Below are positions 27,885-30,231 of a DNA stretch of 30,231 bases, one piece after another. Source of the stretch: Haplomitrium mnioides. Taxonomy: Eukaryota; Marchantiophyta; Haplomitriopsida; Calobryales. The notes below the pieces were generated by a model. The model did not search any database. It saw only the letters and a list, made by a program, of their open reading frames with translations, and was not told the DNA's origin. How positions within the stretch are numbered: the first letter of the stretch is position 1; each line of letters opens with the position of its first letter. The position numbers and the translations under genes are program-made. The DNA is taken from NCBI GenBank assembly GCA_049999725.1, contig JBNGIS010009130.1, positions 1 through 30,231 on the forward strand, read 5' to 3'.

Positions 27885-30231
27885 TCACTCCGCCCTCGCA
27901 ACGAGTTCTTCCTTACGAGCGTAAAATGGCTTCATCTTGTCATAGTTCACTCGATCATAATGCATTCATGTTAGCTCAGACAAGTTATAAGTGTAATTAG
28001 AATACAATTTCTGCACAATAAAAGGTCCAAAGTACCTTGGTAAGAACTTCTTTTGTTTTCGCTTATAACGAATGGAGTCGAATACCATCAACCAATCTCC
28101 TTGTTGAAACACCATAGGTCTTCTCTTCCCAAATTTCTTGTCATGACTCCTCTTTTGCTGGTCTTGGGCCTTGTGAATATTGACCTCAGCCATCACACGT
28201 GCTTCTTCGAGCTCCATCAATTGTTGGCTGCGAGTTCGTGTAGCTTTCTCCAAATTTCCTTCTTCATTTCTTTCCACACTTGTAGTTCTAAACGTAGGAA
28301 GATCAAACTCAATAGGCAAGATTGATTCCAAACCATAAGTGAGGTGAAAAGGTGTATACCCAGTTGAAGCCTTTCTTGTGGTGTGATACTCCCAAAGAAT
28401 TGCATGGAGCCTCTTATCCCAAGTATGCTTAGCCCCCTCTAAATCCGCATCTTTCGCCAACATGTGACAAAGTGTAAAGTTGGTCCGCTCCGCCATTCCA
28501 TTTGCATTTGGCTTGTATGATGTAGTCATTCATTGCTTGATAGAGAAATGCTCCAACATTGCTCGAGTGGCACCACTAACAAATGGTGAGCCTCTATCCG
28601 TCACAATCTCCAATGGGCAGCCAAACCTTGTGATGATTCGTTCGTAAAGAAATCTACCCACTTCCTCTTCCATAGCTTTCTTGAGAGGACGAGCCTCTAC
28701 CCATTTGCTTAAGTAATCCATTGCCACCACCACATACAAACTCCCTTGGGGAGTTGGAGTCAAAGGACCAACAATATCCACTCCCCACTTTTCAAAAGGA
28801 CCCAAAGGCGCAACCGGTTGCAAAGGAGAAGGATAAGTAGACTTCTTTGCAAATGTTTGACACACATCGCATGTCTTGCAAAACTCCAAACAATCTTTGA
28901 ACATACCTCGCCAATGGTACCCTCCATCCAAAATTTTATATGTTGTCACTTTCCCCGCAAAGTGCTCACCACACACTCCATCATGAAACTCATTCATCAA
29001 TTGTTGGCTTTGCTTCTTGCTTACCGCCCTTCGAAGAAGACCATCAGAGCCTTGATGAAACAAGGTATTTTCAACCAAAGAATAAGGTTGACACTTACGA
29101 GCAAAGGCAGCCTTGTTGCGTTGCTTCATTCCCTCCGGATATCTTCCTTCCAACAAGTAGTTGTAAATATCATTGTACTCCTCATGTAGAACACTCATGT
29201 TGAAGATGTTCTCATCCAGAAACTCCTCCTCAACCGCTTCATGGCCACTCTCATCATAGGCCCGTGATAACATATCGGTGTTCAAATGCTTCCTTCCCGG
29301 TCGATCTTCAATACTATAGTCAAATTCAGCCAACAAAAGCTTCCACCTAACAATTCTTCCCTCAACGTTAGGCTTATTGAAAATATATTTCAAAGCCTTG
29401 TGGTTAGTTACAATTGTAAATTGTCCACCCAACAAATAATGATGAAACCTTGTTATGCCAAAAATCACACCCAAACCTTCCCATTTTGTTACCGAATAGT
29501 TCTTCTCGGCCGTTACCATTTGTCGACTTGCAAAAGCTATTGGATGATCATGTCCCTCCTCGTCCTTTTGACTTAAAGTGCATCCAAGAGCCACATTCGA
29601 AGCATCCGTAAATAAGAGAAATGGCTTACTCCAATTTGGTTTGACCAATACTGGCGCACTTGTCACCGCTTCCTTCAAACACTCAAATAATGCTTTGGCA
29701 CTTTCATCATTAAATATCAACAAGTACTCCACTGTTTTCTTCAAGTAGTGGTTCAATGCCATTGCTTTTGATGAGAAATCCAAAATAAAGCGACCATAGT
29801 AACCTACCATTCCCAAGAAAGAGCGCAACTTTGTCACATTGATTGGAAAAGGAAAGGCTTGAATCTTGAGTACCTTTTCTGGGTCCACACTCACCCCATC
29901 TTTTGAAATGATGTGCCCTAGCAACACTCCTTGTCGGCAACCAAATATGCATTTTTTTGGATTTAAAGATGCTTTCGCCGAATCCAAACATCGAAGAACT
30001 TTCTCCAAGTGGTTAAAATGATCCTTCTTACTCCCATATACACAAAAATTGTCGATGAAGTCCCTCACAAACTTCCCAAGAAAGGCTCAAAGATTTTGTT
30101 AGTAAATCTTTGAAAGGTTGCATAATCCAAAAGGCATGACTCGAAAAGCAAACGTACCCCAAGGACTAGTGAATGTCGTCAATTGTTGATGTTCCAATGC
30201 AATTGGAATTTGATTGTACCCACTATATCCA
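27885..30231 (-). pseudogene. Element D pol: reverse transcriptase, RNase H, integrase
   Basis: The minus strand from 30231 reads RT palm (SGYNQIPIALEHQQ, FAFRVMPFGLCN), then two nearby frameshifts (about 30090-30140). The active-site strand reads FIDNFCVYG, where the second catalytic Asp is Asn (30048-30050). Connection and RNase H follow: FTDASNVALGCTLSQ, WEGLGVIFGITRFHHYLLGG and TNHKALKY, where the usual Asp is Asn (29403-29405). Integrase has an intact HHCC zinc region (FHDGVCGEHFAGK, CKTCDVCQ), core WGVDIVGPL, VTDRGSPFVSG and NANGMAERTN, with D-35-E spacing across a TGA at 28530-28532. The C-terminus has a GPF module (RYFGPFIVQKLY), a TGA at 27966-27968, and continues in frame (DKMKPFYARKEELVARAE) to TGA 27885-27887. 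No chromodomain. It would copy and insert element D; the two Asp to Asn changes make it inactive. Confidence 0.93.

Larger units (their letters stand above)
26723..30231 (-). mobile_element. Element D: Ty3/gypsy, 3' part
   Basis: On the minus strand: reverse transcriptase (cut by the window end), RNase H, integrase, polypurine tract and 3' LTR. Gag, protease and the 5' LTR lie beyond 30231. It is the best preserved element here, with two in-frame stops and two small frameshifts in 2.3 kb. It sits inside the 3' LTR of element C; the predicted target duplication is CGGTC (26718-26722). Confidence 0.85.

Overview
This window is plant nuclear DNA made almost entirely of nested, decayed transposable elements. 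The evidence is Ty1/copia and Ty3/gypsy polyproteins with plant-type hallmarks: an initiator-tRNA-Met-like primer binding site, a chromovirus C-terminal chromodomain, and a plant-style primer site after a very long LTR. I found no intact host gene, tRNA, rRNA or CRISPR array. The species cannot be fixed from sequence alone. A large, repeat-rich, heavily methylated land-plant genome is likely.

Left part (1-6016). A broken gene at 68-1298 carries a GHTHDQVD-type motif that I assign to the DUF7869 family of transposon-like proteins. About 1.9 kb downstream on the same strand is the C-terminal half of a beta-class amino-methyltransferase (KP..L motif X followed by an LDLCSGFSTG motif I), at 3171-3815. 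Around them lie AT-rich DNA, a 52-bp repeat, degenerate ~25-bp repeats built on a CATGCGTGCATAG-like palindrome, and a 15-16 copy array of a 77-bp satellite unit (4809-6016).

Middle-left (6017-10790). A copia element on the minus strand (LTR 6017-6455, RNase H, reverse transcriptase) abuts the end of the 77-bp array. Its RNase H is split by a complete-ended chromovirus, element A (6744-10097, minus strand), flanked by a perfect GCTGC duplication. A has both LTRs, primer site, polypurine tract, gag, protease, integrase and chromodomain, but no reverse transcriptase/RNase H.

Middle (10790-17130). About 3.8 kb of unassigned DNA precedes element B (plus strand): gag with three CCHC knuckles, a Gln-rich tail and a protease fragment that stops at 17130.

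Right (17131-30231). Element C (plus strand) starts at 17131 with an unusually long 5' LTR (17131-21547, TGTCAG...CTGACA) full of tandem repeats. Then come a primer site, gag-protease, an LTR-like segment where reverse transcriptase should be, integrase, polypurine tract and the start of its 3' LTR (26137). All 13 internal stops I find in C are TAG. The 3' LTR of C is interrupted at 26722 by element D (minus strand, LTR 26723-27843, pol 27885 to the window end), the best preserved element. Inferred nesting: D in C, C in B; and A in copia, copia next to the satellite array. Each element's proteins would act only in its own retrotransposition; all are broken here.
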